Shown: positions 22,646-32,800 of the stretch, piece by piece | How the letters are laid out: the number at the start of each line of letters is the position of its first letter | How positions within the stretch are numbered: the first letter of the stretch is position 1 | NCBI GenBank assembly: GCA_025454525.1 | Contig: JALOOG010000023.1 | Span: 1 to 42,341, forward strand | Source: Anaerolineae bacterium | Lineage (GTDB): Bacteria; Chloroflexota; Anaerolineae; Aggregatilineales; Phototrophicaceae | Reading direction: 5' to 3' | DNA: 42,341 nucleotides | The notes under the pieces: generated by a model | Database searches by the model: none | The model's input: the letters and a program-made list of their open reading frames with translations, nothing else | What the model was told of the DNA's origin: nothing | Program-made: the position numbers and the translations under genes

Positions 22646-22772
22646 TTTTTTTACGTTGTTGTGATGTTTTTTGTAACTTTTGACTGTCCACGTCTGTTCG
22701 ACAGGCGTTTAATTTGACGGAATGTATTTCTTTTGTAATCGATCGGGTTCAACTATAGAAAGGATAAGCTCG

Positions 22773-22796
22773 GTGGCAAGGGCCAATCCGGGCTAA
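22773..22796 (+). CDS. 7-codon upstream ORF before rnj
   Basis: GTG at 22773, with AAAGGA 8 bases upstream, reads MARANPG and stops at TAA 22794-22796, seven bases before the rnj ATG. The rnj start has no clear ribosome site of its own, so the small frame may deliver ribosomes to it. It is short and may be chance. Confidence 0.3.
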   Translation: MARANPG

Positions 22797-22803
22797 TTGT
22801 GTT

Positions 22804-24459
22804 ATGTCAAAAAATGCAAAATTGCGGATCATTCCCCTAGGTGGATTGGGGGAAGTCGGAAAAAACATGACGGTGTTCGAGTTGGGTAACGACGCGATCA
22901 TTGTCGATACCGGAATCATGTTCCCAGCGAACGATATGCTAGGGGTGGATTACATCATCCCCGATTTTCGGTACTTGGTGGAACGCAAAGACCTCAAAAT
23001 CCATGGCATTTTATATACCCATGGCCATGAAGACCATACTGGGGCCGTCGCGCATGTGGTCGAACAACTGCGCGGAGTCCCGATTTATGCAACGCCGCTC
23101 ACGGCAGGTCTGTTAGAGGTGAAATTGCGCGATGCCCGCTTATTGAATGAGACCAAGATCCATGTGTTTCAGTCCGGCGATAAGCTAAGCGTTGGGCCGT
23201 TTAAGGTCGAAAGTTTCCATATGTGCCACAGTATCCCGGATTGTGTGGGCTTTGGGATTCATACCCCTTATGGCGTGATCGTGCATAGCGGGGATTATAA
23301 ATTCGACAATACCCCCGTGGACGGTAAACAACCGGATTATGCCCGTCTCGCACAATTTTCTAAGGCGGGTGTGCTGTTATTGATGGCTGATAGCACCAAC
23401 GCCGATCGCCCCGGTTGGACTCCGTCTGAAGCGGTGATCGATCACGCTTTCGATCAGGTGTTCCGAGAAGCCTCGGGACGGATCATCGTGGCGACGTTTG
23501 CCTCATTAATTTCCCGTATTCAACAAGTGGCGAATGCTGCTCAAAAATACGGGCGTAAATTGGCGATCGCCGGCCATAGCATGACCGAAAATGTCAAAAT
23601 GGCGCGCAACTTGGGGATCTTAAACATCCCAGACAACCTATTGGTAGATCTCAATCGGATTAGCTCCATTGAGCCGCATAAATTGGTGGTGATGATCACC
23701 GGAGCGCAAGGTGAACCGTCGGCGGTTTTAGCGCGGATCGCCACGGGGCAACACCGGATGTTGGAAGTTGAACGCGATGATACGATCGTCTTGTCCTCAC
23801 ATCCGATCCCGGGTAATGAGGAAATGGTCTATCGCACGATCAATCGTTTGTTTCAACGCGGCGCAAATGTGATTTACGATCCGGTGATGCCTGTGCATGT
23901 GTCGGGGCATTGTAGCCAAGAAGAGATGAAATTACTTTTGCACTTGGTCAAGCCGAAATACTTTGTCCCGGTGCATGGGGAGTTACGTCATCTCAAGGCA
24001 CATGCAAAATTAGCGGTGGAGTCGGGGGTGTCGCAAGATCAGGTGTTTGTGGTCGAAAACGGCACGGTGTTAGAGGTTGATAAATATGGAATGCGAATCA
24101 CCGAACGCATCCCCGGTGGTTATGTGTTTGTGGATGGAAGCGGAGTCGGGGATATTGGGCCGGCCGTGATGCGCGATCGCGAGATCTTAGCACGCGATGG
24201 TTTCTTGATCGTGACGGTGGACATCGACAAAAAGACGGGGGCGATCCTCAATGAGCCGGAGATCTTATCGCGGGGGTTTATCTACTTGCGCGATGCGGAT
24301 GACCTGATCCAACAAGTTAAGCGTACAGTGCATGAAGTGTTGGCAAATAAGAACCTCAACGGTCGTCGGCGCGAAAAGTTGCAAGAGAGCATCAGCCGAA
24401 TCTTGTATAACGAGACAAAACGCCGCCCGATGGTGTTTAGTGTGATCAATGAGCGCTAA
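22804..24459 (+). CDS. rnj: Ribonuclease J
   Basis: 551 residues, full length. The beta-lactamase/beta-CASP nuclease begins with LRIIPLGGLGEVGKNM, carries the metal motif HGHEDH (73-78), further ligands in CHSIPDC and HSGDYKFD, the beta-CASP motifs ending SGHCSQEEMK, and the C-terminal domain with EILSRGFIYLRD. RNase J cuts RNA internally and degrades 5' to 3', replacing RNase E in many phyla including Chloroflexota. The ATG has no good ribosome site, but a 7-codon frame with one ends just before it. It is monocistronic; a strong promoter begins a new unit 20 bases after the stop. Confidence 0.97.
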   Translation: MSKNAKLRIIPLGGLGEVGKNMTVFELGNDAIIVDTGIMFPANDMLGVDYIIPDFRYLVERKDLKIHGILYTHGHEDHTGAVAHVVEQLRGVPIYATPLTAGLLEVKLRDARLLNETKIHVFQSGDKLSVGPFKVESFHMCHSIPDCVGFGIHTPYGVIVHSGDYKFDNTPVDGKQPDYARLAQFSKAGVLLLMADSTNADRPGWTPSEAVIDHAFDQVFREASGRIIVATFASLISRIQQVANAAQKYGRKLAIAGHSMTENVKMARNLGILNIPDNLLVDLNRISSIEPHKLVVMITGAQGEPSAVLARIATGQHRMLEVERDDTIVLSSHPIPGNEEMVYRTINRLFQRGANVIYDPVMPVHVSGHCSQEEMKLLLHLVKPKYFVPVHGELRHLKAHAKLAVESGVSQDQVFVVENGTVLEVDKYGMRITERIPGGYVFVDGSGVGDIGPAVMRDREILARDGFLIVTVDIDKKTGAILNEPEILSRGFIYLRDADDLIQQVKRTVHEVLANKNLNGRRREKLQESISRILYNETKRRPMVFSVINER

Positions 24460-24479
24460 AAGGCTTTTATGTCTTTTGC

Positions 24480-24509
24480 TTGACAGCCCGTTCAAGCCTG
24501 GCTTATACT
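24480..24509 (+). promoter_or_regulatory. Strong promoter of the ABC-F leader
   Basis: TTGACA, 18 bases, TATACT: a full-consensus -35 and five of six -10 bases. Transcription should start near 24516, leaving a leader of about 210 bases before the ABC-F start. Confidence 0.8.
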
Positions 24510-24590
24510 AAACGTCATGGTTTACTTTGCGCCTTTCTCCATTTTATCCCGGGCGATGATCGCGTCTGGTTTCGCCGGTCTTAGGGAGAA

Positions 24591-24620
24591 ATGCGCCTCG
24601 TGACCGGACAAATTTCGTAA
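24591..24620 (+). CDS. 9-codon upstream ORF in the ABC-F leader
   Basis: ATG 24591, after TTAGGGAGAA, reads MRLVTGQIS and stops at TAA. It lies between the promoter and the terminator hairpin. Its first bases ATGCGCcTC (24591-24599) could pair with GAGCGCAT (24648-24655) in the top of that hairpin, so translation of the short frame could decide whether the terminator forms. Known ABC-F leaders (vmlR, lmo0919) use short ORFs in this way. Confidence 0.4.
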   Translation: MRLVTGQIS

Positions 24621-24638
24621 TCTTTTGCGTAATTGATC

Positions 24639-24672
24639 AACGGCTCTGAGCGCATGTTCAGAGCCGTTTTTT
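24639..24672 (+). terminator. Intrinsic terminator inside the ABC-F leader (attenuator candidate)
   Basis: AACGGCTCTGA, loop GCGCATGT, TCAGAGCCGTT gives a perfect 11-bp stem running into six T. It is 123 bases downstream of the promoter start and 54 bases upstream of the ABC-F ATG, so it must be passed for expression. Alternatively promoter and terminator delimit a stand-alone RNA of about 155 bases. Confidence 0.85.
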
Positions 24673-24725
24673 GATTCAGCCGATCTGAACGTGTGCTGGC
24701 CTCATCATAGTTAGGAGTCAACACG

Positions 24726-26387
24726 ATGTATCTGCTACAAGTTCACCACCTCACCGTTAACTTGGCTGGACATGAGGTGTTTCGGGATCTGAATTGGGCG
24801 ATCACGGTGCGCGATCGGATCGGCTTGGTTGGGATCAATGGTGCGGGAAAATCGACGTTATTGAAGGTGATCGCGGGGTTGATCGAGGCGGATCGCGGTC
24901 AGATTAGCCGGGTATCCCCGTGCGAGATCGGTTATCTGCCCCAAGAGATCACCCTCGCATCCGACACCCTCTATAAGGCGGCGATTGAACCTTCACCGGA
25001 TCTAGAGGCAGCCCTACAAGTTTTGACGGAAGTCGAAACCCGTCTAGATGATCCGGCGGTTTATAATGACTTGGAGGCACTGGAAGCGGCGTTAGCCGAT
25101 CAAGAGCGCGCTTTGATCCGGTGCGAACGGTTGGATCAACAACGCCATGAATCGTTGGTACGGGAGTATTTGATGCGTTTGGGCTTCACTCCTGATGATT
25201 ACGATCTGCCCACAGACGCGCTAAGCGGTGGGCAGAAGAAATTGGTCGCTTTAGCCCGCTTAGCGGCCTGGTCACCGGAGTTACTACTCTTGGATGAACC
25301 GGATAATCATCTGGATCTGTCATCTAAGGCGTATCTGGAACAATTTATCCACCATTATCCCGGCACGGTGGTGATCGTCTCGCATGATCGCTACTTGTTA
25401 GATGAAGTGGTGACCGGTATCGCGGAAATTGAGGACGGTCAATTGCGGGTGTACAAAGGCAATTACACCGCTTACACCAATCAGCGGGAATTGCGGCGCT
25501 TGCGTCAAGCACAATTGTATGAGGTGCAACAACGTGAGATCACGCGGTTAGAAACGATGATCCATGAATGGGAATTGAAGGCCAAAGCGGATTTGAATGA
25601 ACGTCATGCACGACAGGCCGCGAGTCGACGTAAGTTATTAGCGCGCTTGGAATCCGAAAGTGTGGAGCGCGTGCGTGAACGCCAACACATGGAACTAGAG
25701 ATCGTCGGCGGGCGGGGCAGTACCAAAGCGGTCGAATTGGTGGATGTGGGCATGGGATTCGGGGATGAATGGTTGTTTATCGGGCTGAATCTGTTGGTGC
25801 AACATGGAGAGCGCGTCGGGTTGATCGGGGCAAATGGTGCGGGGAAATCGGTGATCTTCAAGTTGATTCGCGGCGAATATCAACCGCTGGAAGGCCTGAT
25901 CAAGATCGGCCCCAGCACACGCATCGGTTATTACGCCCAACAACACGAAACCCTCGCACAGTGGGGGCAACGCACCCCGATTGATCTGGTGCGCGATGTG
26001 CAAGCGATGCCGGAAGGGAATGCGGTGAACGTGTTGCTGAAGTTTGCCTTTAGTTATGAACAGACTCGACAACCGATCGCCACCATGAGCGGGGGAGAGC
26101 GGAGTCGTTTACAACTGCTTCGGTTGATGCTGCAAAAACCGAATTTGCTGTTATTAGATGAACCGACCAATAACCTTGACATCGGCTCATCTGAGGTGTT
26201 AGAAGCGGCTTTAGATGAGTTTGAAGGCGCGGTCTTGGTGATCTCGCATGATCGCTACTTTCTGGATCGGGTGGTGAGTCGGATTGTGGAACTCGAAAAC
26301 GGTGAATTGCAAGACTATAGCGGCGGTTATGCGGATTACGTGGAACAAAAACGCACCCGACAAGCCCGCCGCAAACAACGAACTTAA
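24726..26387 (+). CDS. ABC-F ATPase (ribosome-associated, possible antibiotic protection)
   Basis: 553 residues with two ABC ATPase domains and no membrane part. Domain 1: Walker A GINGAGKST, signature LSGGQKK, Walker B LLLLDEPDNHLD, SHDRYLLD. Domain 2: Walker A GANGAGKSV, signature MSGGERSR, LLLLDEPTNNLD, SHDRYFLD. The arginine-rich coiled linker (about 255-330) corresponds to the arm that reaches the ribosomal P site. ABC-F proteins rescue or regulate ribosomes; some give resistance to lincosamides, macrolides or pleuromutilins. A short linker and the leader with a terminator favour an inducible ribosome-protection role, but the class cannot be fixed. It overlaps no gene; mutY converges 10 bases away. 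RBS TAGGAG. Confidence 0.93.
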   Translation: MYLLQVHHLTVNLAGHEVFRDLNWAITVRDRIGLVGINGAGKSTLLKVIAGLIEADRGQISRVSPCEIGYLPQEITLASDTLYKAAIEPSPDLEAALQVLTEVETRLDDPAVYNDLEALEAALADQERALIRCERLDQQRHESLVREYLMRLGFTPDDYDLPTDALSGGQKKLVALARLAAWSPELLLLDEPDNHLDLSSKAYLEQFIHHYPGTVVIVSHDRYLLDEVVTGIAEIEDGQLRVYKGNYTAYTNQRELRRLRQAQLYEVQQREITRLETMIHEWELKAKADLNERHARQAASRRKLLARLESESVERVRERQHMELEIVGGRGSTKAVELVDVGMGFGDEWLFIGLNLLVQHGERVGLIGANGAGKSVIFKLIRGEYQPLEGLIKIGPSTRIGYYAQQHETLAQWGQRTPIDLVRDVQAMPEGNAVNVLLKFAFSYEQTRQPIATMSGGERSRLQLLRLMLQKPNLLLLDEPTNNLDIGSSEVLEAALDEFEGAVLVISHDRYFLDRVVSRIVELENGELQDYSGGYADYVEQKRTRQARRKQRT

Positions 26388-26397
26388 CATGCGATCC

Positions 26398-27471
26398 TCA
26401 TAACAGCATTTGTCCGCGTTGACGCAAAGCCTGAATCACCTCACGATCGGCCTTGCCAAAGCTGTAACGATCAAACTCGTCCTCGGTGATCCACGCCCAA
26501 TCGTGGACACCGAGTTTTTGAGGTTCACCGTCAAGATAACGGCATTCAAAGGCGTGTAAGGTGATTTTGAAGTGCGTAAAAGCGTGTTTGACCACGGTGA
26601 ATAACGGCCCGACTTCTACCGCGATCGCTAATTCTTCATGCAATTCTCGTGCTAAACAATCTGGTAGCGATTCATCGGGTTCTTGTTTACCTCCGGGGAA
26701 CTCCCACAAACCGCCGAGTAAGCCTTCTAGCGGACGTTGCGCGATCAAGATGCGTTGATGCGAATCGCGCACAATGCCCGCCGCTACGTTGTAATGCGGA
26801 GTCGGGGCTTTTTTAGATTTGACGGGGCGCTCATCTTGGGTGCCGTGGGCAAAAGCGAGACAATGCGCCTGAATCGGACAAGTTTTACACAGCGGTTGAC
26901 GGGGCTTACAGATCGTCTGTCCTAATTCCATGAGGGCCTGATTGTAATCCCCGACGCGATCGGCCGGTAAGAAAGCGTCGGCCTGTTCCCATAAAAATTG
27001 TTGCGTTTTCGGAAGGGTGACATCTTCCGAGAGATCTAAGACCCGCGCTAAGACGCGAATCACATTGCCGTCTAAGACTGGAGCGCGCACGCCATAAGCG
27101 ATGCTGGCGATCGCGCCCGCTGTATAACGTCCGATCCCCGGTAGGGTTAACAGGTCTTCCACAGTATCCGGAAACCGCCCGCCGAATTGTTCGGTGACCC
27201 TTTGCGCCGTTTTGTGCAAATTGCGCGCCCGACTATAATATCCTAAGCCTTCCCACAATTTGAGAACTTGATCGAGGGGTGCAGCTGCTAATTGTTCAAC
27301 GGTTGGAAAAACCGCTAAAAACCGTGCAAAATAGGGCTTAACGGTTTCGATCTGGGTTTGTTGTAACATAATCTCGGATAACCATGTGTGATAGGCGTTG
27401 GGGGTAGGCATACGCCACGGGAGATCCGTAGCTTGTGCATCATACCATGTGAGTAATTGAACAGCGAACAT
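26398..27471 (-). CDS. mutY: A/G-specific adenine glycosylase with NUDIX-type C-terminal domain
   Basis: 357 residues. The HhH-GPD domain shows catalytic Glu33 in SEIMLQQTQ, the hairpin LPGIGRYTAGAI and catalytic Asp133 in VLDGNVIRV. A [4Fe-4S] cluster is bound by Cys187, 194, 197 and 203 (C-x6-C-x2-C-x5-C). The C-terminal domain recognises 8-oxoG and resembles MutT; here it keeps an almost complete Nudix box (GGKQEPDESLPDCLARELHEEL). MutY removes A opposite 8-oxoguanine. Start ATG 27471. It is divergent from the LSDAT gene. Confidence 0.96.
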   Translation of the reverse strand: MFAVQLLTWYDAQATDLPWRMPTPNAYHTWLSEIMLQQTQIETVKPYFARFLAVFPTVEQLAAAPLDQVLKLWEGLGYYSRARNLHKTAQRVTEQFGGRFPDTVEDLLTLPGIGRYTAGAIASIAYGVRAPVLDGNVIRVLARVLDLSEDVTLPKTQQFLWEQADAFLPADRVGDYNQALMELGQTICKPRQPLCKTCPIQAHCLAFAHGTQDERPVKSKKAPTPHYNVAAGIVRDSHQRILIAQRPLEGLLGGLWEFPGGKQEPDESLPDCLARELHEELAIAVEVGPLFTVVKHAFTHFKITLHAFECRYLDGEPQKLGVHDWAWITEDEFDRYSFGKADREVIQALRQRGQMLL

Positions 27472-27529
27472 CAGGATCCTTCATTGAAAGCTAAATCTGC
27501 TTTATTTCGATTGCACTTGAGAGGTGTTT

Positions 27530-28291
27530 ATGTTACCGACACAGCACGCCCGTTTCGAGATCACTTTTGCTAATGGCAATACTGCCGGTTGTATTCGAGT
27601 CAACCCTGGCAGCGATCCACAAACCATTTTAACGACCTTAGGCATTTTTGGACAAACACCGACGATCTTTATCACGGGCGGCGCATCGCAAATGAGCCAA
27701 GAGGATCTGCAAAAAACCCGTGAAATCATGGCGATGGTCGCACAATTCGCCCAAGATCAAGGCGCAACGGTGATCGATGGAGGCACAGAATCCGGCGTGA
27801 TGCAGATGATCGGTGAGGCCCGAAAAGCGCACGGCCATCGATTTAACCTGATCGGGACTTGTCCGTGGGGCAAGATCGCTTATCCCGGTTATCAAAATCC
27901 AGAAGAAGAAGCGCAATTGGATAGCAATCACTCCCATTTTGTCCTCGTTGAAGGCAATGAATGGGGCGATGAATCCGAGATGATCTTACAATTGACTCAT
28001 GCAATTTCAGGTCATGGCAAAATGGCCGCCTTGGGTATCTTGATCAACGGCGGACGGATCGCGAAACAAGAGGTCTATTTGGCCGCCACGAAACAATATA
28101 AGTTGCCGATCTTGGTATTAGAAGGCAGCGGCCGCTTTGCTGATGAGATCGCGACCGCGTTTAAGACCGGACGCGCTAATCAACGGATCATCCAAGCGAT
28201 CCTCGCGGGTGGAGATATTCAATTGATCTCCACCAATGAAGGGGCGGAAGCGATCCGCGAAAAGTTGAGCAGTCGCTTTAAACGCGAATAA
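27530..28291 (+). CDS. LSDAT/SLOG-family putative nucleotide-sensing protein
   Basis: 253 residues. The fold motifs IFITGGASQM, VIDGGTESGVMQMIGEAR and LIGTCPWGKIAYPG match the prokaryotic LSDAT branch of the SLOG superfamily, related to the nucleotide-binding domain of TRPM channels. SLOG domains bind nucleotide-derived ligands (for example ADP-ribose species) and often act in stress or defence. Stand-alone members have no known reaction. Start ATG 27530 with GAGAGG upstream; a GTG two codons earlier lies inside the ribosome site. It converges with the sugar transferase gene, 3 bases apart. Confidence 0.7.
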   Translation: MLPTQHARFEITFANGNTAGCIRVNPGSDPQTILTTLGIFGQTPTIFITGGASQMSQEDLQKTREIMAMVAQFAQDQGATVIDGGTESGVMQMIGEARKAHGHRFNLIGTCPWGKIAYPGYQNPEEEAQLDSNHSHFVLVEGNEWGDESEMILQLTHAISGHGKMAALGILINGGRIAKQEVYLAATKQYKLPILVLEGSGRFADEIATAFKTGRANQRIIQAILAGGDIQLISTNEGAEAIREKLSSRFKRE

Positions 28292-28294
28292 GCC

Positions 28295-29737
28295 CTAAAT
28301 ACCGCTCATCTTTAACACCTTGCCTACGGTGCGAATGAGGATGTTGAGGTCAAGCAAAAGCGATTGATGCCGAATATAATAAAGATCGTATTGCAACTTG
28401 ACCAATGCGTCCTCATCGGTGGATCCATACCCGTAACGCACTTGCGCCCAACCGGTGAGACCCGGACGGATCGTAAGACGTGTCCGATAAAACGGGATTT
28501 TTTCGGTGAGGCGTTTAACGTGTTCGGGGCGTTCAGGCCGTGGGCCGATCAAGCTCATATCCCCGCGTAACACATTGATCAGTTGTGGGATCTCATCTAA
28601 GCGTGTCTTTCGCATAATCCGCCCGAATCGCGTCACCCGAGGATCGCCTTGTTGGCTAAAGACGGCCCCGGTCTTTGCTTCAGCATTCTGCACCATGGTG
28701 CGAAATTTGATGATCTGAAACACCCGCCCACCTAATCCGACGCGCTCTTGGGTATAGAAGATCGGCCCGGGTGAATCTAAGCGGATCACCAAGGCGATCA
28801 ACGGCAATAGGAATAAAAAGATGATCATACCGATCCCGGAAAGCAGGATCTCGACCAAGCGTTTGATCGCTTTGTAGGGGTTTAAGAGGGTGCTTTCCTG
28901 AGTGGGTAAGACCACCGACCAATTATCTTTGATATGTTCCACAGGGACGCGGCCGGTCATCGCCTCATATAAGATCGGCATTGGCACTAGCGACACCCCT
29001 AACTCATACGCATCCATGACCGCCTTAAAATCCTCATCACTGAGGCGATGCGTAGAGGTGATCACCAGTTCATGAATGCGATCGCGTTGGACAAAGTTCA
29101 TCAGATCTGTGCCTGCGCCAATGATCGGTACATCCCCGATCAATTGCCCGACTTCATCTCGTGGCCCGATCACGCCGCGGATCTCAAGGCTTTTATGTTG
29201 TTGCGTTTGGATCGCTTGGATGATCTCTTGTGCGGTTGATCCGGTGCCGACGATCAAGATCTGACGGGGTTCTAAGACACGCCCTAACAAGATCGGATTG
29301 ACCAACCGCCATATTGTGACCAAAACTAAGGACGCGATCGCATAATACACGATAAACAAGCGCGGCAAAGCCTCACGGGGTGATAGAAAAAAGACGATCA
29401 GGTAGACGATGGCTGTCTGTCCGGTGATCAAAAATAAGCGTTGAAGGGTGGGACTGCGGTTAAAAACGATGTTTAAATCATAAAAATCGTTGGCACTGGC
29501 CAAGATCATCCATAAGATCGGGAGCATGATAAACCAGACACTTTGCGGTAAGAGGAACGCAAGGTCAAATTGACTCTGATCCACCCATGCCCAGATCGCT
29601 AACGCGATCATGACGGCGATCACCACTGCTAACGCATCCCCTGCGATCACAATAAATCGTCGTTCTGCGAGTCGTAATTGAAGTCCTTTTCGTCGAGATT
29701 GGGGTGAGAAAATCACATCTGCCGCTTTCGTCTGCAT
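28295..29737 (-). CDS. Polyprenyl-phosphate sugar-1-phosphate transferase (WcaJ/CpsE type)
   Basis: 480 residues from ATG 29737 (AAGG upstream; an earlier in-frame TTG region lacks one). Four N-terminal membrane helices, a CoA-binding-like domain (ILIVGTGSTAQEIIQ), then a reentrant membrane helix and the catalytic PF02397 domain with KFRTMVQNAEAKTG, TRLDEIPQLINVLRGDMSLIGPRPE and RPGLTGWAQVRYGYG. It transfers a sugar-phosphate from a nucleotide sugar to undecaprenyl phosphate, the first step of exopolysaccharide or glycan assembly. No other polysaccharide genes are in the window. Confidence 0.93.
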   Translation of the reverse strand: MQTKAADVIFSPQSRRKGLQLRLAERRFIVIAGDALAVVIAVMIALAIWAWVDQSQFDLAFLLPQSVWFIMLPILWMILASANDFYDLNIVFNRSPTLQRLFLITGQTAIVYLIVFFLSPREALPRLFIVYYAIASLVLVTIWRLVNPILLGRVLEPRQILIVGTGSTAQEIIQAIQTQQHKSLEIRGVIGPRDEVGQLIGDVPIIGAGTDLMNFVQRDRIHELVITSTHRLSDEDFKAVMDAYELGVSLVPMPILYEAMTGRVPVEHIKDNWSVVLPTQESTLLNPYKAIKRLVEILLSGIGMIIFLFLLPLIALVIRLDSPGPIFYTQERVGLGGRVFQIIKFRTMVQNAEAKTGAVFSQQGDPRVTRFGRIMRKTRLDEIPQLINVLRGDMSLIGPRPERPEHVKRLTEKIPFYRTRLTIRPGLTGWAQVRYGYGSTDEDALVKLQYDLYYIRHQSLLLDLNILIRTVGKVLKMSGI

Positions 29738-29862
29738 TCGATCAGCCTTTTTGTCCAGTGGATTGTAGCATTTTACGGCATAAGCTGAAAAAAAACTGTA
29801 CAATGGGTGTGAATTTGTCTTAGATTAGCTTTCCGTTTGATTTGAGGGTAGAGGGTAGAATT

Positions 29863-32800
29863 TTGCCGCGCTTAAGAGCCGTTCCTCTCATCGTCTGTTT
29901 GTTTTTATTGTCATGGGTCTATACCCCCAATCCCTCACAAGCCCAAGGGACGGCCCGCTCACAGCAGGGCGATCCGCCGATTGCCGCGCTGATCAGCATT
30001 TCGCGTCCTAACGCGCAAGGGGTGGTTACGATCAACGGTAGCGTAGGGGCGGTGTTTCCTAGCGCACAAGTGGCGATCCGCAATCTATACACCGAACAAA
30101 CGGTCTATACGACCGCCGGAATCACTGGATCATTTCAAGCGGCGCTGTATGGTCCTGGGAGTACCCCATTTTGGATTAGTGCCTCAACCAATATCCCGCC
30201 GAATTTACGGGATCGCCCCGGTTCATTGCCCGGTGGGCCCGGCACGATCATCTATGGGTCAGCAGGCGAAACGATCGATAACACGATCACCGAAATTTTG
30301 ATTGACGGGAATTTAAACGATTGGCAAGCGTATCCACAATCGCGTCATGAGGATAACTATGCGCTCCGTAATGCCAATTCGGTGTATCTCGCTTTACAAG
30401 ATGACCTGTTCGCGGGTGAATATGCCCAAGTGCGTTTACGGTTTTTGGTGGATAGTGCAACCTATATTGTGACCGTTGCACGCGATCAATTGCGTCAGAT
30501 GAGCGTGCGTCAAACGACTCCAACGCCACGGGATCGGGGTGAATTTGCGGGCAATTTAGCGTTTAATGGCGATATTCTTGAAATTCGGATTCCGATCAAC
30601 TTTGTGGACTCCGAAATTGCTCAATTGACTCTCGTGAACCTCACGTTTTTAGATGCTGCCAACACCACGCTACAAAGCCTAGACCTTGAAGCGCCTATTT
30701 TGCCCGTGAGTGAAAGCGATGGGGTGTTATATCCGTCCCCGCGCCTAGAGAATGATGCCACACCGTTTTACATCGCCGGCCCAGTGGCGCAAGGTGCGTC
30801 CTATTGGTTTGCACAAGGGCGGGTTAGCACCTTGAGTCCGGCGGCGGGTGAACGTCTTATCCTTGAAATGGATGTCTCGTTGATCGCGCCGGATCTACCA
30901 CTGACTACATCGGATCTCACCTTGCGCGGTCAATTGGGATTACAACCGGTTGGGGTATCGGCCACCTTGGCTAACAATGGGTGGTCAAGTTTATTGACCC
31001 CTAGCGGATTGGCGATCGATAACTTAAACGGGGATGTGTATCTGGGAGAGACGGCGACCGAATGGTTATATGTCACCCGCCGATCGGATCGTCTGGTGTT
31101 CGGATTACGCTTTGAAGTGACGCTTCCCGCCGAATTGCCAGAAGGGATTTATATTCCCACGTTTAGCGGATCGGTCGAGACCGCCGACGGTCAAATCCGT
31201 TTATGGTCGGATAATGGCCTGTTTGGCACAGGGAACGGTGTATCCGAATTTTTATTGACCCGCTTACCGATCCCGCTCAATATCGGTGGGGTGATGGATA
31301 CACGCCTGTATTGGACGCTGTTCCATAATCATCCGTCTGATGGCAGTCGTGGGATGTTACCGGAAGAAGACCTCGGCCGTGTGGCGCTCTCGAATCGGGT
31401 CAAATGGAACGCCGAAACCTATATCCTACCGCCGGGACAATATCCGATCGAACCCTATATCCCGAATTTGTTGGCGAATCACTATCAGCTGACCACCGCG
31501 CCCTTGATCCCGTTTTTATTGCCCGGCGGCCGCTTGACGGTTCAGATCACACGTCCGGATGGGACACTAGATGACCTTGGCGGCATCGCGATCGTGCAGA
31601 ATCAGCTTTCTAGTGTGGAAATTGACGAACGCGATCGTTTCGGCGCGCAATCCCCGATCGATCTATTTCGTTTGACCACGCTAAGCGAGAATCTCAAGGC
31701 TTACCGTTTTGATCAATATGGGCCATATACGATCCGCGTCACCGGCACAATTGAGGACACCTACGGCAATCGTTATAGCGGTGGTGGGACTTATCGGCTG
31801 ATGATCGCTGAACCCTTGGATCTGCAAAGTGGGGTGTTAACCGGGACTCCGTTTGAAGTCGGAGATGTGTTTTATCCGGGGCTGCACGTTTTACCGGGGC
31901 TTCCGGTGTCGGTGGTGGTACGGTTGCAGATCTACCCGTTAGATGGGCGTGCGCCGATCAGCTATGAGATCAACGGCACGGCGAACCGTTATGGCTATTT
32001 TGTCCCCTCTCAAGAAGACCCATGGCAATTTGAGGTCTCTGGTGAATATCTCATTGATTACAACGCACGTTTTACGGGGGAAGATGGGCGATTGTGGGCC
32101 GCAAGTTTACGGGGAGCGGGTGTGATCGGTCAACCAGAAACCCCACTCATCGCACGCGGTCAGCGCGGGTTGGACTCGTATGATCCGGTCAATGAAGCGC
32201 GTCCGGCATGGTTTAATACCCGTGAATATCCCACCGATGTACCGGAAATTGTGAACCCCCAATTGTTATATCCCTATCATCAAGGGGATATTGCCGTTTA
32301 TCAAGATTCCCCAGAAAGCGGGATTCGTCCGATCCTTCAGATCCAAGACTTAGCGGGGGCCTATAGCACTTGGTTACAAGGCACCCTCCCGAATTATCGC
32401 TCCCCGATCGGATTAACGATCACGGAAGCGGCGCAACAGGATGCCCTCCCGATCTTGATGGTGTTGGGCGGCCCTGAAAGCCCGATCCAACCGGCCTTGT
32501 TACCGGATCTGATCGTGAATAAAGCCTATGCTTATGTGAGCGCAGTGCGGCCGGGGGCAAGTGTGCGTCAATTTGTCTTAGGGGGTGATGACACGCTATT
32601 GCCTACCTATTGGGATGGCGATGATCCGCTCAACGGGCAGATCGGCGCAGGCATTGATGGCGATCGCCTAGGCGATTACGTGTTTTTGTTCGGTGGCGCG
32701 ATCGTGCGAAATCCTGAAGCGGCGATCGAAGAAGCCACGATCTACGCGGCCTTAGGGTTAGCAGGGGTGCGGGAAGGGGATCTGTTGGGTGCGCGGGTGT

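Noticed and set aside
24517-24603. 28-codon ORF starting at the ABC-F leader's transcription start (leaderless)
   Set aside because: Possible by position, but it overlaps the better supported 9-codon ORF with a ribosome site and its composition looks random.
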